A stretch of 64,000 bases of DNA from Exiguobacterium sp. s193 (GCF_018618755.1 NZ_JACSMR010000001.1:310001-374000); one strand, 5' to 3'; numbered from the stretch's first letter, positions 38,133 through 47,591 are shown. Notes: generated from the letters alone by a model not told the origin. Made by a program: numbers and translations.

Positions 38133-38141
38133 TGGTATAAT
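38133..38141 (+). promoter_or_regulatory. Extended -10 promoter of the PBP gene
   Basis: TGGTATAAT lies about 60 bp before the PBP ATG, only 24 bp from the -35 of the divergent tyrS promoter. Confidence 0.6.
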
Positions 38142-38202
38142 ACGTCTATCTGTGATTTAATGTTATTTCACACCTAAGTTTAAGATGTAAAGGAGATCAT
38201 TT

Positions 38203-40746
38203 ATGCGCGAGAACTGGTCCAAGTTTTGGAATCACCCCCGAACGAAAGCCGTTCGGCACTGGTCGAATATCACATATGACGTGTCCTGGAATATCATTTT
38301 ATTCCTAATCATCGCTGTCCTGCTAGTTGGAAGTTTTTCTGTCGGAGCTGCAGGCGGTTATTTCGCCTCACTCGTTAAAGATACGAAAGCCCCACCGCTT
38401 ACTGAGATGAAACAGCAAGTCAATAGCTATGCCATCACGAGTGAAATTTACTGGGGAAGCGGCGAAAAGTTGACGAACATTTCAACAGATGAAGAACGTC
38501 AACCCGTCAATATTAAAGAAATTTCACCTTATCTGTTAGACGCTGTTCTTTCGACGGAAGATGTCGATTTTTATGAACATGATGGCGTCGTACCGAAAGC
38601 AACGCTTCGGGCAGTCCTGCAAGAATTAACGAACTCGTCTTCACGGACGGGTGGTAGTACACTCACACAACAATTGATCAAAAACCAAATTCTAACGAAT
38701 GAAGTTTCATTTGAACGAAAAGCAAAAGAAATCATTTTAGCACTTCGTCTTGAAAATGCGATGACGAAGGATGAAATTCTACAAGCCTATTTGAATGTCG
38801 TCTCATTCGGACGGAACTCACTCGGACGGAACATCGCCGGGATTGAAGCAGCCTCTCGTGGTGTCTTCAATAAATCAGCCAAAAAGCTGACATTGCCGCA
38901 AGCTGCCTTCTTAGCAGGGATTCCTAAAAACCCCTACTACTATACGCCGTACCTTCAGGGTGGCGTCGTCAAAAAAGATTTGACTGCAAGCACGAATCGG
39001 ATGAAAACCGTCCTAAAACGGATGTATGTCGCAAAAAACATTACGAAAAAGCAATATGAGAAAGCAATCAAACACGATATCACAAAAGATTTCGCTAAAA
39101 GATCAACTCGGTCACGCGATACGTATCCTTACGTCTATGACCTTGCTGAAAAAGAAGCGTTAAAAATCATGACGAGCTATTTCATGAAAAAAGATGGTGT
39201 CAAAGAAGATGAAGTAAAACCGTCTGAACTCGCAGAAGTCAAAGCGAACTACCGCGACCAGGCATTAGTCGCCATGCGCCAAGGCGGATATAAGATTCAC
39301 CTGACGCTTGATAAGAAAATCCATGAAGCGATGCAAGTACCGGCAAAAAATAATGCCAACTTCCCAGCTTCACCGCAATACAAGCAAGTCGTTAATCCGA
39401 AAACGAAAAAAACCGTTTCGAAAAAAGATCCGGAAGAAACGGCTGCTGTCCTGATTCAAAATGAGACAGGTCGTATTTTAGGATTCGTCGGGGGACGTTA
39501 CACGGATGGAACGGCGGATGATTTCAACCGCGCCTTCCAAGCGAAACGTCAAATCGGGTCAACTGCCAAACCGATTCTTGTCTACTCGAACGGGATTGAA
39601 AATGGTTTGATTACACCGGCTTCGACCGTCAATGATGAAAAATATTATTATCAAACGGTTCCGCGTCAACCTGGCGATAACCCGATTAACAACGAAGGTG
39701 GTCGTTACCGTGGAAACGTGACAGTCCGTGAAGCGCTTGAGCTTTCATTGAACGTCCCTGCCGTTAAGATTTATGAAAAAATGAACATGTCAAATTCGAT
39801 TCAAAAGTTAGTCGATATGGGCATTAAAGTTCCGGATAGCATTCGTTATGCACCATCTGCCGCCCTCGGAACGATGGAAATCACACCGGTCGAACTCGCT
39901 GGTGCTTACGCGATGCTCGCGAACTACGGTGAATATGTTGAACCGTACATCATCTCGAAGATTACGAAAGATGGAAAAAGCATCTATAAAGCAAAATCGA
40001 AGAAAAAGCAGATTTATGAAAAACGAACAGCTTATCTCACACTTGATATGATGCGCGGTGTCTTCGATAACGGGACAGCTCGTTATGCGAACTCATTATT
40101 GAAAGTTCCTGGGGACTGGGCTGGTAAAACAGGTACGACAAATGAAATCAAAGACTCGTATCTTGTCGGATCAACGCCAGGAGTCACACTTGCAGTTTGG
40201 ACCGGTCATGACCAAAACAACTCTTTGATGGGTGCAACGACGTATTACCAGCGCACTCAAAACTTGTGGGCACAAATGGCAAACGCCACATATGCCGCTA
40301 ACAATAGTTACTTCAAGTCAAGTGCCCGCTTTAGCCAACCTGCTTCAGTAAGCGCAGACGACTTCAAGAACTCAGGTTCATTTAAAGAAGAAGACAAAAA
40401 GAAAAAAGAGGCGGAAGCTAAGAAAAAGGCCGCTGAAGAAAAGAAAAAAGAAGCCGAGGCGAAAGCGAAGGAAGCAGAAGCGAAGAAAGCAGATGATGCA
40501 AAGGCAAAAGCGGATGCGGATGCTAAAGCTAAGGCTGACGCAAAAGCTAAGGCGGATGCCGATGCTAAAGCCAAGGCTGACGCAAAAGCTAAGGCGGATG
40601 CCGATGCCAAAGCAAAAGCTGATGCTAAAGCTAAGGCGGATGCCGATGCTAAAGCCAAGGCTGACGCTAAAGCTAAGGCGGATGCCGATGCTAAAGCAAA
40701 AGCGGATGCGGAAAAAAAAGCTAAAGAAGATAAAAAATCAGAATAA
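38203..40746 (+). CDS. Class A penicillin-binding protein (PBP1A family) with Lys/Ala/Asp repeat tail
   Basis: An 847-residue bifunctional peptidoglycan synthase. It has a short cytoplasmic N-terminus, a TM helix at about 30-50, and a GT51 glycosyltransferase domain with Glu119 in STEDVDFYEHDG and GGSTLTQQLIKN (150-161). The transpeptidase has IGSTAKP (SxxK, near 452), a SLN motif in LELSLNVPAVK, and KTGTTN (near 642). From about residue 725 the tail is low-complexity Lys/Ala/Glu, then tandem AKADADAKAKADAK-like repeats encoded by about 42-bp units. The tail probably threads or binds the anionic wall. Its terminator carries repeat copy D. Confidence 0.93.
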   Translation: MRENWSKFWNHPRTKAVRHWSNITYDVSWNIILFLIIAVLLVGSFSVGAAGGYFASLVKDTKAPPLTEMKQQVNSYAITSEIYWGSGEKLTNISTDEERQPVNIKEISPYLLDAVLSTEDVDFYEHDGVVPKATLRAVLQELTNSSSRTGGSTLTQQLIKNQILTNEVSFERKAKEIILALRLENAMTKDEILQAYLNVVSFGRNSLGRNIAGIEAASRGVFNKSAKKLTLPQAAFLAGIPKNPYYYTPYLQGGVVKKDLTASTNRMKTVLKRMYVAKNITKKQYEKAIKHDITKDFAKRSTRSRDTYPYVYDLAEKEALKIMTSYFMKKDGVKEDEVKPSELAEVKANYRDQALVAMRQGGYKIHLTLDKKIHEAMQVPAKNNANFPASPQYKQVVNPKTKKTVSKKDPEETAAVLIQNETGRILGFVGGRYTDGTADDFNRAFQAKRQIGSTAKPILVYSNGIENGLITPASTVNDEKYYYQTVPRQPGDNPINNEGGRYRGNVTVREALELSLNVPAVKIYEKMNMSNSIQKLVDMGIKVPDSIRYAPSAALGTMEITPVELAGAYAMLANYGEYVEPYIISKITKDGKSIYKAKSKKKQIYEKRTAYLTLDMMRGVFDNGTARYANSLLKVPGDWAGKTGTTNEIKDSYLVGSTPGVTLAVWTGHDQNNSLMGATTYYQRTQNLWAQMANATYAANNSYFKSSARFSQPASVSADDFKNSGSFKEEDKKKKEAEAKKKAAEEKKKEAEAKAKEAEAKKADDAKAKADADAKAKADAKAKADADAKAKADAKAKADADAKAKADAKAKADADAKAKADAKAKADADAKAKADAEKKAKEDKKSE
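40500..40715 (+). repeat. In-frame tandem repeat at the 3' end of the PBP gene
   Basis: About five imperfect 42-bp units made of GCGGATGCCGATGC, TAAAGCYAAGGC and TGACGCAAAAGC blocks, encoding 14-residue Lys/Ala/Asp repeats. Codon variation between units is mainly synonymous, so the protein repeat is kept. Confidence 0.85.
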
Positions 40747-40758
40747 CGCACTACCTCA

Positions 40759-40790
40759 AAACGGAGTTCACTTTCTTGTGAACTCCGTTT
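40759..40790 (+). repeat. Gene-proximal duplicated hairpin (copy D)
   Basis: A 32-bp stem-loop (ACGGAGTTCAC/GTGAACTCCGT) after the PBP gene, repeated at 41072-41103 with two mismatches. It has no T-tract of its own. Confidence 0.9.
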
Positions 40791-41071
40791 CAGTGTGTAG
40801 ACAAACTTTGAACATGCTATACCGAGAGGCAATCCGTTCGCACTTCCCTGTCCCGCCTCGTCTTCAAAGGGACAATCGGTCACGACACTACCTAAAAAGC
40901 GTCACGTTTCGTTGACTCCTACGGGAAAAGTGCGTTTTTAACGCACGTTCAGAGGCAGGCAAGACCCTGCTCGTTGTCCGTCAGGATTAAGGAGCAACGG
41001 CTTGCGCCTCGCCCGAGGAAAGCAACGAAAACAGACGCTTGATTTCCCAATATCACGTTGTCTATAGGCTG
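40791..41071 (+). mobile_element. Terminator-embedded repeat element, copy D (281 bp, internally deleted)
   Basis: Starts CAGTGTGTAGACAAAC and ends GTTGTCTATAGGCTG. Compared with copy A it lost a different internal block, from the CGGTCGCGCCGCTACAGC region to ACCTAAAAAGCGTCACG, but kept the GACTCCTACGGG...CCCGAGGAAAG core. It is flanked by 32-bp duplications of the PBP terminator hairpin. Confidence 0.8.
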
Positions 41072-41108
41072 AAGCGGAGTTCACTTTCTTGTGAACTCTG
41101 TTTTTTTC
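41072..41108 (+). terminator. Distal terminator of the PBP gene (right duplicated hairpin, copy D)
   Basis: CGGAGTTCAC/GTGAACTCTG stem followed by seven or more T. Confidence 0.8.
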
Positions 41109-41133
41109 AGTTCAATCGGCAACAGGACGAAAA

Positions 41134-41169
41134 AACAAAAAAAGCCAGCACCGATACACGGTACTGGCT
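41134..41169 (-). terminator. Terminator of acsA
   Basis: Minus strand AGCCAGTACCG/CGGTGCTGGCT stem followed by a long T-run. Confidence 0.85.
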
Positions 41170-41189
41170 AATGTATTGAAACGATTTGC

Positions 41190-42893
41190 TTAATCCTCCA
41201 TCGTCGAAAGATCACCCGTTTCAAGATTTAATTCCCAAGCCTTCAGGACACGGCGCATGATTTTACCACTCCGTGTTTTCGGAAGTTTATCTCGGAAATC
41301 AATCTCGCGTGGTGCCGCATGAGCAGCGAGACCTTCTTTGACGAATTTTTGGATTTCTTGCTTCAATTCTTCTGTTGGTTCATATCCGTCACGTAACGAA
41401 ATGAACGCTTTGATGATTTCACCCCGGACCGGGTCCGGTTTACCGATGACCCCTGCTTCTGCGACTGCCGGATGTTCGACAAGGCGACTTTCGACTTCGA
41501 ACGGTCCCACGCGCTCGCCTGCCGTCATGATGACATCATCGACACGTCCTTGGAACCAGAAGTACCCTTCATCGTCCATGTATGCAGAGTCGCCCGAGAC
41601 ATACCACCCTTTAAAGAAATACGACTCGTACTTTTGTGGATTGTTCCAAATTTGCCGCATCATTGATGGCCATGGTGTCTTGAGTGCTAAATTCCCCATT
41701 CTGAAAGGAGGTAATTCGTTCCCTTGATCGTCGACGATAGCCGCGTGCGTCCCAGGAATCGGTTTCCCCATCGATCCCGGTTTGATATCCATCGATTTGT
41801 AATTACAAATCATCATCGCCCCCGTCTCCGTCATCCACCATGTATCGTGGATACGTTGATCGAACGCTTCTTTGCCCCAACGGATGACTTCCGGATTTAA
41901 CGGTTCCCCAACCGATAACACGTGGCGTAAGCTCGACAAATCATGTTTATCCGCAACTTCCGCACCAGCCCCCATCAACATACGGAACGCAGTCGGCGCG
42001 CTGTACCAAACTGTCACTTTATATTTTTCGATGACACTGTACCAAAACTCAGGATTGAATCGACCCCCGACGATGACATTTGTCGCACCATTTAAAAACG
42101 GGGCGAAAATACCATAACTCGTCCCCGTCACCCAGCCCGGATCCGCCGTACACCAATAGATATCATCTTCCTGAAGGTCGAGAACCCAGCGTCCTGTCAT
42201 CATATGCTGAATCATCGCGTTTTGCGCATGTAAGACGCCTTTCGGTTTCCCGGTCGATCCCGACGTATAATGTAAGATGAGTCCATCTTCCCGGTCGAGC
42301 CAAACGGGTTCGAACACATCTGACGCTGACTCGAACGCCGCCCGGAAATCAAGTAATTGATTCGTCGTCTCAATCTCTTCATCGACTAAAAAGACCGATT
42401 CGAGTGTTGATAACTCTTCAAGCGGAACACGCGGCAATAACGCTTTCGTCGTAATCAACATCTTCGCTTCCGAATCAAGCAACCGGTCGCGGACAGCTTG
42501 TTCCATGAAGGCTTCAAATAAAGGACCGACGATTGCCCCAACTTTTAACGCACCGAGCAGAGAAAAATAAAGTTCTGGTGAGCGCGGCATGAAAATGAAG
42601 ATTCGGTCTCCTGCCTTGATTCCGGCATCTGTCAATACGTTCGCCGCTTTATTCGTCAAGCGTTTCATATCAGCATACGTAAAAACTTGTTCCGTCGTTC
42701 CATCAAAATAAATCAATGCTTTTTTATTCGCTCGTTCCCCTTCAGCATGACGGTCAATCGCTTCATAGGCCATGTTGACTTTCCCCGTTGTCGCCCATGA
42801 AAAATATTGTTCCGCTTCTTGCCAATCGTACGACTCTGATTCATTATAGTCGGATAACCAATGCTTACCCGGAAGCGCTTTCAAAACTTTCAT
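41190..42893 (-). CDS. acsA: Acetyl-CoA synthetase AcsA
   Basis: A 567-residue AMP-forming acetate-CoA ligase for acetate use. The adenylation motif is LHYTSGSTGKPKGVLH, with WWMTETGAMM and the hinge YWFQGRVDDVIMTAGERVGP. The C-terminal Lys in KTRSGKIMRRVLK is the residue acetylated by AcuA in B. subtilis, which switches the enzyme off. It is divergent from acuABC, which encodes that switch. ATG follows GGGGAGGAACGAGAG. Promoter TTGAAC-16 nt-TATAAT is just upstream. Confidence 0.96.
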   Translation of the reverse strand: MKVLKALPGKHWLSDYNESESYDWQEAEQYFSWATTGKVNMAYEAIDRHAEGERANKKALIYFDGTTEQVFTYADMKRLTNKAANVLTDAGIKAGDRIFIFMPRSPELYFSLLGALKVGAIVGPLFEAFMEQAVRDRLLDSEAKMLITTKALLPRVPLEELSTLESVFLVDEEIETTNQLLDFRAAFESASDVFEPVWLDREDGLILHYTSGSTGKPKGVLHAQNAMIQHMMTGRWVLDLQEDDIYWCTADPGWVTGTSYGIFAPFLNGATNVIVGGRFNPEFWYSVIEKYKVTVWYSAPTAFRMLMGAGAEVADKHDLSSLRHVLSVGEPLNPEVIRWGKEAFDQRIHDTWWMTETGAMMICNYKSMDIKPGSMGKPIPGTHAAIVDDQGNELPPFRMGNLALKTPWPSMMRQIWNNPQKYESYFFKGWYVSGDSAYMDDEGYFWFQGRVDDVIMTAGERVGPFEVESRLVEHPAVAEAGVIGKPDPVRGEIIKAFISLRDGYEPTEELKQEIQKFVKEGLAAHAAPREIDFRDKLPKTRSGKIMRRVLKAWELNLETGDLSTMED

Positions 42894-42926
42894 CTCTCGT
42901 TCCTCCCCTTCACTATATTCTCTTCC

Positions 42927-42954
42927 ATTATAAGCTAGTTACAGTGTAGTTCAA
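42927..42954 (-). promoter_or_regulatory. Promoter of acsA
   Basis: Minus strand TTGAAC (42949-42954), 16-nt spacer, TATAAT (42927-42932). No convincing cre site was seen in this divergent region. Confidence 0.6.
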
Positions 42955-43039
42955 TCGATTTGCCGCCAATTTGTTAAAAAATGCCTCTCTTTCGACGAGG
43001 CGCATCGGCTATAATAATAGGAAAGGTGGTGGCGCTTAC

Positions 43040-43672
43040 ATGTTTGAAAAACAATTCAATCATCGTACTCATGAAACATCGCTCGGTCCAGTTGAAATCG
43101 AGGGTCCTGTCGCGAGCGACCAGCTTGCTGCGTACACCCTTGATGCTGGTTTGACTGCATTTAGGCAACCGAAAGACCAACATCAGGCACTTCTTGAAAT
43201 TGCTGATCTAGATGAAGGACGCATCGTCATTGCCAGGCAAGATCAAGAAATCATCGGTTATGTGACATTTCTCTATCCTGACCCTTACGAAACATGGAGC
43301 GAAGGAAATAATCCCTATATTTTAGAATTAGGCGCCATCGAGGTATCCGCCCGCTTTCGTGGTCAACAGATTGGAAAAAAGTTACTTGAAGTCTCGATGC
43401 TTGATCCTGCCATGGATCATTACTTAATCTTGACGACCGAGTATTACTGGCATTGGGATTTAAAAGGTAGCGGATTATCTGTTTGGGACTATCGAAAAAT
43501 CATGGAAAAAATGATGAACCACGGAGGGCTTGTCTTTTTCCCGACCGATGATCCTGAAATCGCCTCGCATCCCGCCAATTGTTTGATGGCACGAATCGGT
43601 AAACATGTCGCACCAGAAGTCGTCGCTCATTTCGATGCTTTACGGCTCCGTCGTCGCTTCATGTACGATTAA
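43040..43672 (+). CDS. acuA: Protein acetyltransferase AcuA
   Basis: A 210-residue GNAT-fold acetyltransferase. The acetyl-CoA-binding segment is ELGAIEVSARFRGQQIGKKLLEV, a Q/RxxGxG/A-type motif. In B. subtilis AcuA acetylates and inactivates AcsA, encoded divergently here. The ATG at 43040 follows GAAAGGTGGTGG; upstream in-frame residues are not family-like. First gene of acuABC; acuB follows after 12 bp. Confidence 0.92.
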   Translation: MFEKQFNHRTHETSLGPVEIEGPVASDQLAAYTLDAGLTAFRQPKDQHQALLEIADLDEGRIVIARQDQEIIGYVTFLYPDPYETWSEGNNPYILELGAIEVSARFRGQQIGKKLLEVSMLDPAMDHYLILTTEYYWHWDLKGSGLSVWDYRKIMEKMMNHGGLVFFPTDDPEIASHPANCLMARIGKHVAPEVVAHFDALRLRRRFMYD

Positions 43673-43684
43673 AGGAGGAATAGC

Positions 43685-44317
43685 ATGTTAATCGAACAAA
43701 TCATGAAGACGAATTGTATCACGATCCAGCCGACCAACTCGATTGCCCACGCCGCTGAATTGATGCAGCGCCATGAAATTCGCCATATTCCAGTAACGAA
43801 TGCTCGACATGAACTGGTTGGATTGATCGGTTTAAAAGAACTTCAAAGTGCAAGTAGTGTCTTTCACCCGGATACGCTCCAAGTCGACCAACAAAATTCA
43901 GTCTCGAGCATCATGCAACGAAATCCGATTACGGCGCATCCACTCGATTTTATTGAAGATGCCGCCATTTTATTTTATGAACACCGCTTGTCTTGCTTAC
44001 CAATCGTTCGTGGACGACGTCTTGTCGGAGTGATGACAGAAACGGATTTACTCCGGACTTTTGTTCAATTAACGGGAGCGCTCGAACCGAGTTCGCAAAT
44101 CGAAGTCCGTGTTGAAAACACCGCTGGTACACTCGCAAAAATCGCGAATTTACTCGCTAAAACGAACGTCAATATCTTAAACGTCCTCGTCTATCCAACA
44201 GATGACCCATATGTCCGTATCGTCGCCTTTCGTGTCCAGACGATGAATCCGATTCGGATTATCGAAAAATTACGAAAGGAAGGATTCGATGTGCTCGGTC
44301 CTGATGTCAGCCGATGA
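43685..44317 (+). CDS. acuB: CBS-ACT domain protein AcuB
   Basis: A 210-residue protein with two CBS domains (about 1-130; IRHIPVTNARHELVGLIGLKEL and LSCLPIVRGRRLVGVMTETDLL) and a C-terminal ACT-like domain (about 137-210, IEVRVENTAGTLAKIANLLAK). It probably senses a nucleotide or amino acid for the acetate system; the ligand is unproven. It overlaps acuC by 4 bp (ATGA), so the two are translationally coupled. Confidence 0.92.
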   Translation: MLIEQIMKTNCITIQPTNSIAHAAELMQRHEIRHIPVTNARHELVGLIGLKELQSASSVFHPDTLQVDQQNSVSSIMQRNPITAHPLDFIEDAAILFYEHRLSCLPIVRGRRLVGVMTETDLLRTFVQLTGALEPSSQIEVRVENTAGTLAKIANLLAKTNVNILNVLVYPTDDPYVRIVAFRVQTMNPIRIIEKLRKEGFDVLGPDVSR

Positions 44318-45507
44318 AAGAGTTTGCTTATATCTATAGTCAAGAAGAAGCGAATTATCGTTTTTCGGATTCGCACCCCTTCAATCCAATTCGGCTTGAC
44401 TTGACCATTTCTTTGCTAGAGGCGATGGGGGCACTTGAGCACGTCGATTGTATCGCACCACGTCTTGCGACAGATGAAGAGTTAGAATTGATTCATGATA
44501 AGGACTATATTCAAGCCGTCAAGCTAGCAGGACAAGGAGAGCTCTCACCGATGAAGGCGCAGATGTATGGACTCGGGACAGAGGATACCCCACTATTCAA
44601 TCAGATGCATACGGGCGCGGCACTGCTCGTCGGCGGGACGATTGAAGCCTGTGAGCTCGTGTTATCCGGACAATACAAGCGGACCTTCCACATCGGTGGC
44701 GGACTCCATCATGGTTTCCGTGGCCGGGCATCCGGTTTTTGCATTTATAACGATACCGCTGTCGCGATGGCCGCGATGATTGAAAAATATGATTGCCGTA
44801 TTCTGTATGTCGATACGGATGCGCACCATGGCGATGGTGTCCAGTGGGCTTTTTACAATCGCTCAGACGTCATGACGTTGTCGCTTCACGAAACGGGACG
44901 CTATCTCTTCCCTGGGACCGGTATGGTCACGGAACGCGGTGCTGAAGAAGGCTATGGCTTCAGCTGGAACATTCCGTTCGATGCCTTTACCGAAGATGCC
45001 TCGTTTTTACTCGCATATCGAACGGCTCTATTCGAAGCATGCGAACTATTTAAACCCGATTTAATCATTACCCAAAATGGTGCTGATGCGCATGCACTCG
45101 ATCCACTGACACATCTTTCGCTGACGATGAAAAGTTTTGAAGAAATTCCGCAAATCGCCGTCGAAGCAGCCAATCGTTATACGCAAGGTCGGATCGTCGC
45201 CTTAGGCGGGGGCGGTTACGACTGGTACCGTGTCGTCCCTCGTGTTTGGAGTCAAGTATTCGCAGCTTTGACAGACCGCGCACCGTTCAGTGGGGATCTT
45301 CCGAAAGAATGGGTGGAACGATGGACAAAACAGAGCACGACCGTCCCGACGACTTGGGCTGATCAATTCCCGTTATACCCGACGATCCCCCGTCGTCCTG
45401 AAATCGAAGAAAAGAACTGGGAGACAGTCAAGCGACTCCTTTGGCCGTTTGTTGATGATGCGAAAAAGGAACAGTTATCAGATGTTTCACCCTACTCGAT
45501 TGATTAA
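44314..45507 (+). CDS. acuC: Histone-deacetylase-family protein AcuC
   Basis: A 397-residue Zn-dependent class I HDAC-like deacetylase. Active-site motifs are GGGLHHGFRGRASGFCIYND (paired His) and VDTDAHHGDGVQ (Asp/His metal ligands), with a later GADAHALDPLTHL Asp. In B. subtilis AcuC removes the acetyl group placed by AcuA and re-activates AcsA. Last gene of acuABC. The motPS genes that follow in B. subtilis are missing. Confidence 0.95.
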   Translation: MKEFAYIYSQEEANYRFSDSHPFNPIRLDLTISLLEAMGALEHVDCIAPRLATDEELELIHDKDYIQAVKLAGQGELSPMKAQMYGLGTEDTPLFNQMHTGAALLVGGTIEACELVLSGQYKRTFHIGGGLHHGFRGRASGFCIYNDTAVAMAAMIEKYDCRILYVDTDAHHGDGVQWAFYNRSDVMTLSLHETGRYLFPGTGMVTERGAEEGYGFSWNIPFDAFTEDASFLLAYRTALFEACELFKPDLIITQNGADAHALDPLTHLSLTMKSFEEIPQIAVEAANRYTQGRIVALGGGGYDWYRVVPRVWSQVFAALTDRAPFSGDLPKEWVERWTKQSTTVPTTWADQFPLYPTIPRRPEIEEKNWETVKRLLWPFVDDAKKEQLSDVSPYSID

Positions 45508-45560
45508 AAAATGTTTTAATCTTTTCACATATACTTCGTTCCGATTTCACAAGTTATTGG

Positions 45561-45566
45561 TATACT
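45561..45566 (+). promoter_or_regulatory. Extended -10 of the lipoprotein gene
   Basis: TGG-TATACT (TGG at 45558-45560) lies about 50 bp before the ATG; no good -35. Confidence 0.45.
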
Positions 45567-45617
45567 AATTAAGGTTTCGATACTTTATATAGTAAATGAA
45601 TAATTGGGGGATCCGAC

Positions 45618-46382
45618 ATGAAGAAAACAACGTTGGGAATGAGCGTCGCACTGATGGCAACCGGTATTTTTCTAGCAGGCTGTAACAATAGCGATGAAAA
45701 AGCGATGGACCATGACGCGATGCAAGGTAGCGGGAAGCCGACCGTCGACGTTAAAGTAGACGTACCTGCGAAGACGATGGACGACGACAAAGTCATCTTC
45801 AAGGCAACTGCCGTCGAAGATAAAAAAGCAGTGAACTTAGAAGATGTCACGTTCGAGATTTGGAAAGCCGATGAAAAAGATGCCGCACATAAGAAGATTA
45901 AAGCTACATTAAAAAAAACCGGCTCCTATCAAGCAGAAGCAGCACTCACTGAGGGCGAATATGAAGGCCTCTACCATATTAATGATAAAAAAGGTCTGCA
46001 CCATATGGATAAGATCAACTTTGTCGTCATGAACCATTCGCATGAAGACACATCGCACAGCGATGCGAACCATGAGCATGCGCACGAATCGGCGGAAAAT
46101 CTCGCCGTTCATTATATGGGTGCAACAAAAGTAACTGCCGGCTCGACGCTTCCCGTCTCCTTTCATATCTTTGAAGATGGAAAAGTCCTAAAGGCAGACG
46201 TCCAAGTCGAAGTTATCGAAGAAGGCGTCGAAAAACATGCGTACATCCCGTTGACGCTGAAAGAAGATATGTACGTCGGTCAAGTCAAGTTAGCACATGC
46301 GGGTCAAGCAACGGTCCGACTCCATGTCGAGAATGATCAGTTGCACCACCATCAAGATCAACTGATTACCGTCACGAAATAA
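45618..46382 (+). CDS. His-rich lipoprotein with two YtkA-like domains
   Basis: A 254-residue lipoprotein. The signal peptide ends in lipobox LAGC with Cys22 as the lipidation site. Two YtkA/FixH-like beta domains (about 35-130 and 155-250) are joined by a His/Glu/Asp-rich linker (HSHEDTSHSDANHEHAHES) suited to metal binding. It is probably a surface metal-binding protein, perhaps copper-related; that role is inferred. GGGGG precedes the ATG. It stands between acuC and ccpA, where motPS would be in B. subtilis. Confidence 0.8.
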   Translation: MKKTTLGMSVALMATGIFLAGCNNSDEKAMDHDAMQGSGKPTVDVKVDVPAKTMDDDKVIFKATAVEDKKAVNLEDVTFEIWKADEKDAAHKKIKATLKKTGSYQAEAALTEGEYEGLYHINDKKGLHHMDKINFVVMNHSHEDTSHSDANHEHAHESAENLAVHYMGATKVTAGSTLPVSFHIFEDGKVLKADVQVEVIEEGVEKHAYIPLTLKEDMYVGQVKLAHAGQATVRLHVENDQLHHHQDQLITVTK

Positions 46383-46388
46383 TACACT

Positions 46389-46440
46389 AAAAACCGCTAT
46401 TTCTTCCGTAAGAACTCTACTGGAAGGATAGCGGTTTTTT
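46389..46440. terminator. Bidirectional terminator between the lipoprotein gene and ccpA
   Basis: AAAACCGCTAT pairs with ATAGCGGTTTT, with an inner TTCTTCC/GGAAGGA-type helix and T-runs on both strands. Confidence 0.85.
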
Positions 46441-46447
46441 ATGCTGA

Positions 46448-47461
46448 TCAAGAAGAACGGGTAGAATCCCGATGCTCAATCCGGTGCGGTAATGTCACAT
46501 CATTTGTTTCAATTTCTTCTTGGTTTAAGATTTTAGTCAGTAAGCGCATCGAAACTGCCCCGATATCATACATCGGTTGGACGACTGTCGTCAGCTTCGG
46601 ACGAATCATCGTCGCAAGACGTGTATTATCGTGGCCGATGACTTCGAAGTCTTCAGGAACACGGTGGCCTGCGTCCTGTAAGGCATGGATGACACCGAGG
46701 GCCATTTCATCGGTCCCAGCGAAGATCGCACGCGGGCAGTCCTCACCGAGTTCAAGCAGTTGGTTCATTGCCTTCATGCCTGAATCATACGTGTAGTTTC
46801 CTAACACGACGTTCTGTTCGTCAAACGGAAGATTCGCTTCTTCGAGCGCATTTCGGTAACCGGCAAATTTCTTTTCACCGTTAATCTGTTGCTCGAGTGG
46901 ACCCGTAATGAAACCAATCCGTTTATGTCCGTGATCGATCAATGATTTAACGGCATCATATGCCGCACTCTCATAATCGATGTTAACAGCAGGAAGATCA
47001 TAGTCTTGGTTGAGCGTCGCTGCTAATACGATTGGCACAGGGGATGTCTTGAATTCACGGACTAAATCTTCATGAAGGCGTCCACCCATGAAAATGATGC
47101 CATCAACTTGTTTTCCGAGTAACGTATTTAAAAGATGGATTTCTTTTTCACGATTTTGATCGGAGTTACATAAAATGATGTTGTATTTGTACATCGTCGC
47201 GACATCTTCAATCCCACGCGCTAAATCGGCAAAGAAAATATTTGAAATATCTGGTACGATGACGCCGACCGTCGTCGTTTTTTTACTTGCGAGTCCACGT
47301 GCGACGGCATTCGGGCGATACCCGAGTTGATCGATCGCGTCCTGGACTTTTTTACGTGTCGATGGTTTGACGTTCGGATTTCCGTTGACTACCCGGGAGA
47401 CAGTCGCCATCGAAACAGCGGCTTCGCGTGCTACGTCATAAATGGTAATATTACTGTTCAA
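46448..47461 (-). CDS. ccpA: Catabolite control protein A
   Basis: A 337-residue LacI-family master regulator of carbon catabolite control. The N-terminus ([20 protein letters not shown] then [29 protein letters not shown]) is nearly that of B. subtilis CcpA. The periplasmic-binding-like core ([21 protein letters not shown]) binds HPr-Ser-P. The start is TTG at 47461, with AAGGAGG 8 nt upstream. A cre-like site lies about 120 bp upstream, suggesting autoregulation. Confidence 0.96.
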   Translation of the reverse strand: MNSNITIYDVAREAAVSMATVSRVVNGNPNVKPSTRKKVQDAIDQLGYRPNAVARGLASKKTTTVGVIVPDISNIFFADLARGIEDVATMYKYNIILCNSDQNREKEIHLLNTLLGKQVDGIIFMGGRLHEDLVREFKTSPVPIVLAATLNQDYDLPAVNIDYESAAYDAVKSLIDHGHKRIGFITGPLEQQINGEKKFAGYRNALEEANLPFDEQNVVLGNYTYDSGMKAMNQLLELGEDCPRAIFAGTDEMALGVIHALQDAGHRVPEDFEVIGHDNTRLATMIRPKLTTVVQPMYDIGAVSMRLLTKILNQEEIETNDVTLPHRIEHRDSTRSS

Positions 47462-47577
47462 AGCAAATTCCTCCTTATTTTAAACAATCATTTTCGTTTT
47501 CATTCTGATTTTCATTTTTAGACAACACGAAAGGAAGACAGGAAAAGATATCTTTCTTTTCCCATTCTTCCTTCATT

Positions 47578-47591
47578 GTAAAACGTTTTCA
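47578..47591. promoter_or_regulatory. cre-like site between aroA and ccpA
   Basis: GTAAAACGTTTTCA matches the cre consensus at 12 of 14 positions. It lies 117-130 bp upstream of the ccpA start. Confidence 0.55.

Noticed and set aside
40500-40715. Tandem repeat that might be a CRISPR array
   Set aside because: Units are contiguous without unique spacers and lie in frame within the PBP gene; no cas genes are present.
40308-40883. 191-codon minus-strand Ala/Ser-rich frame over the PBP tail
   Set aside because: It is the antisense shadow of the Lys/Ala/Asp repeat; GC-periodic repeats keep several frames open.
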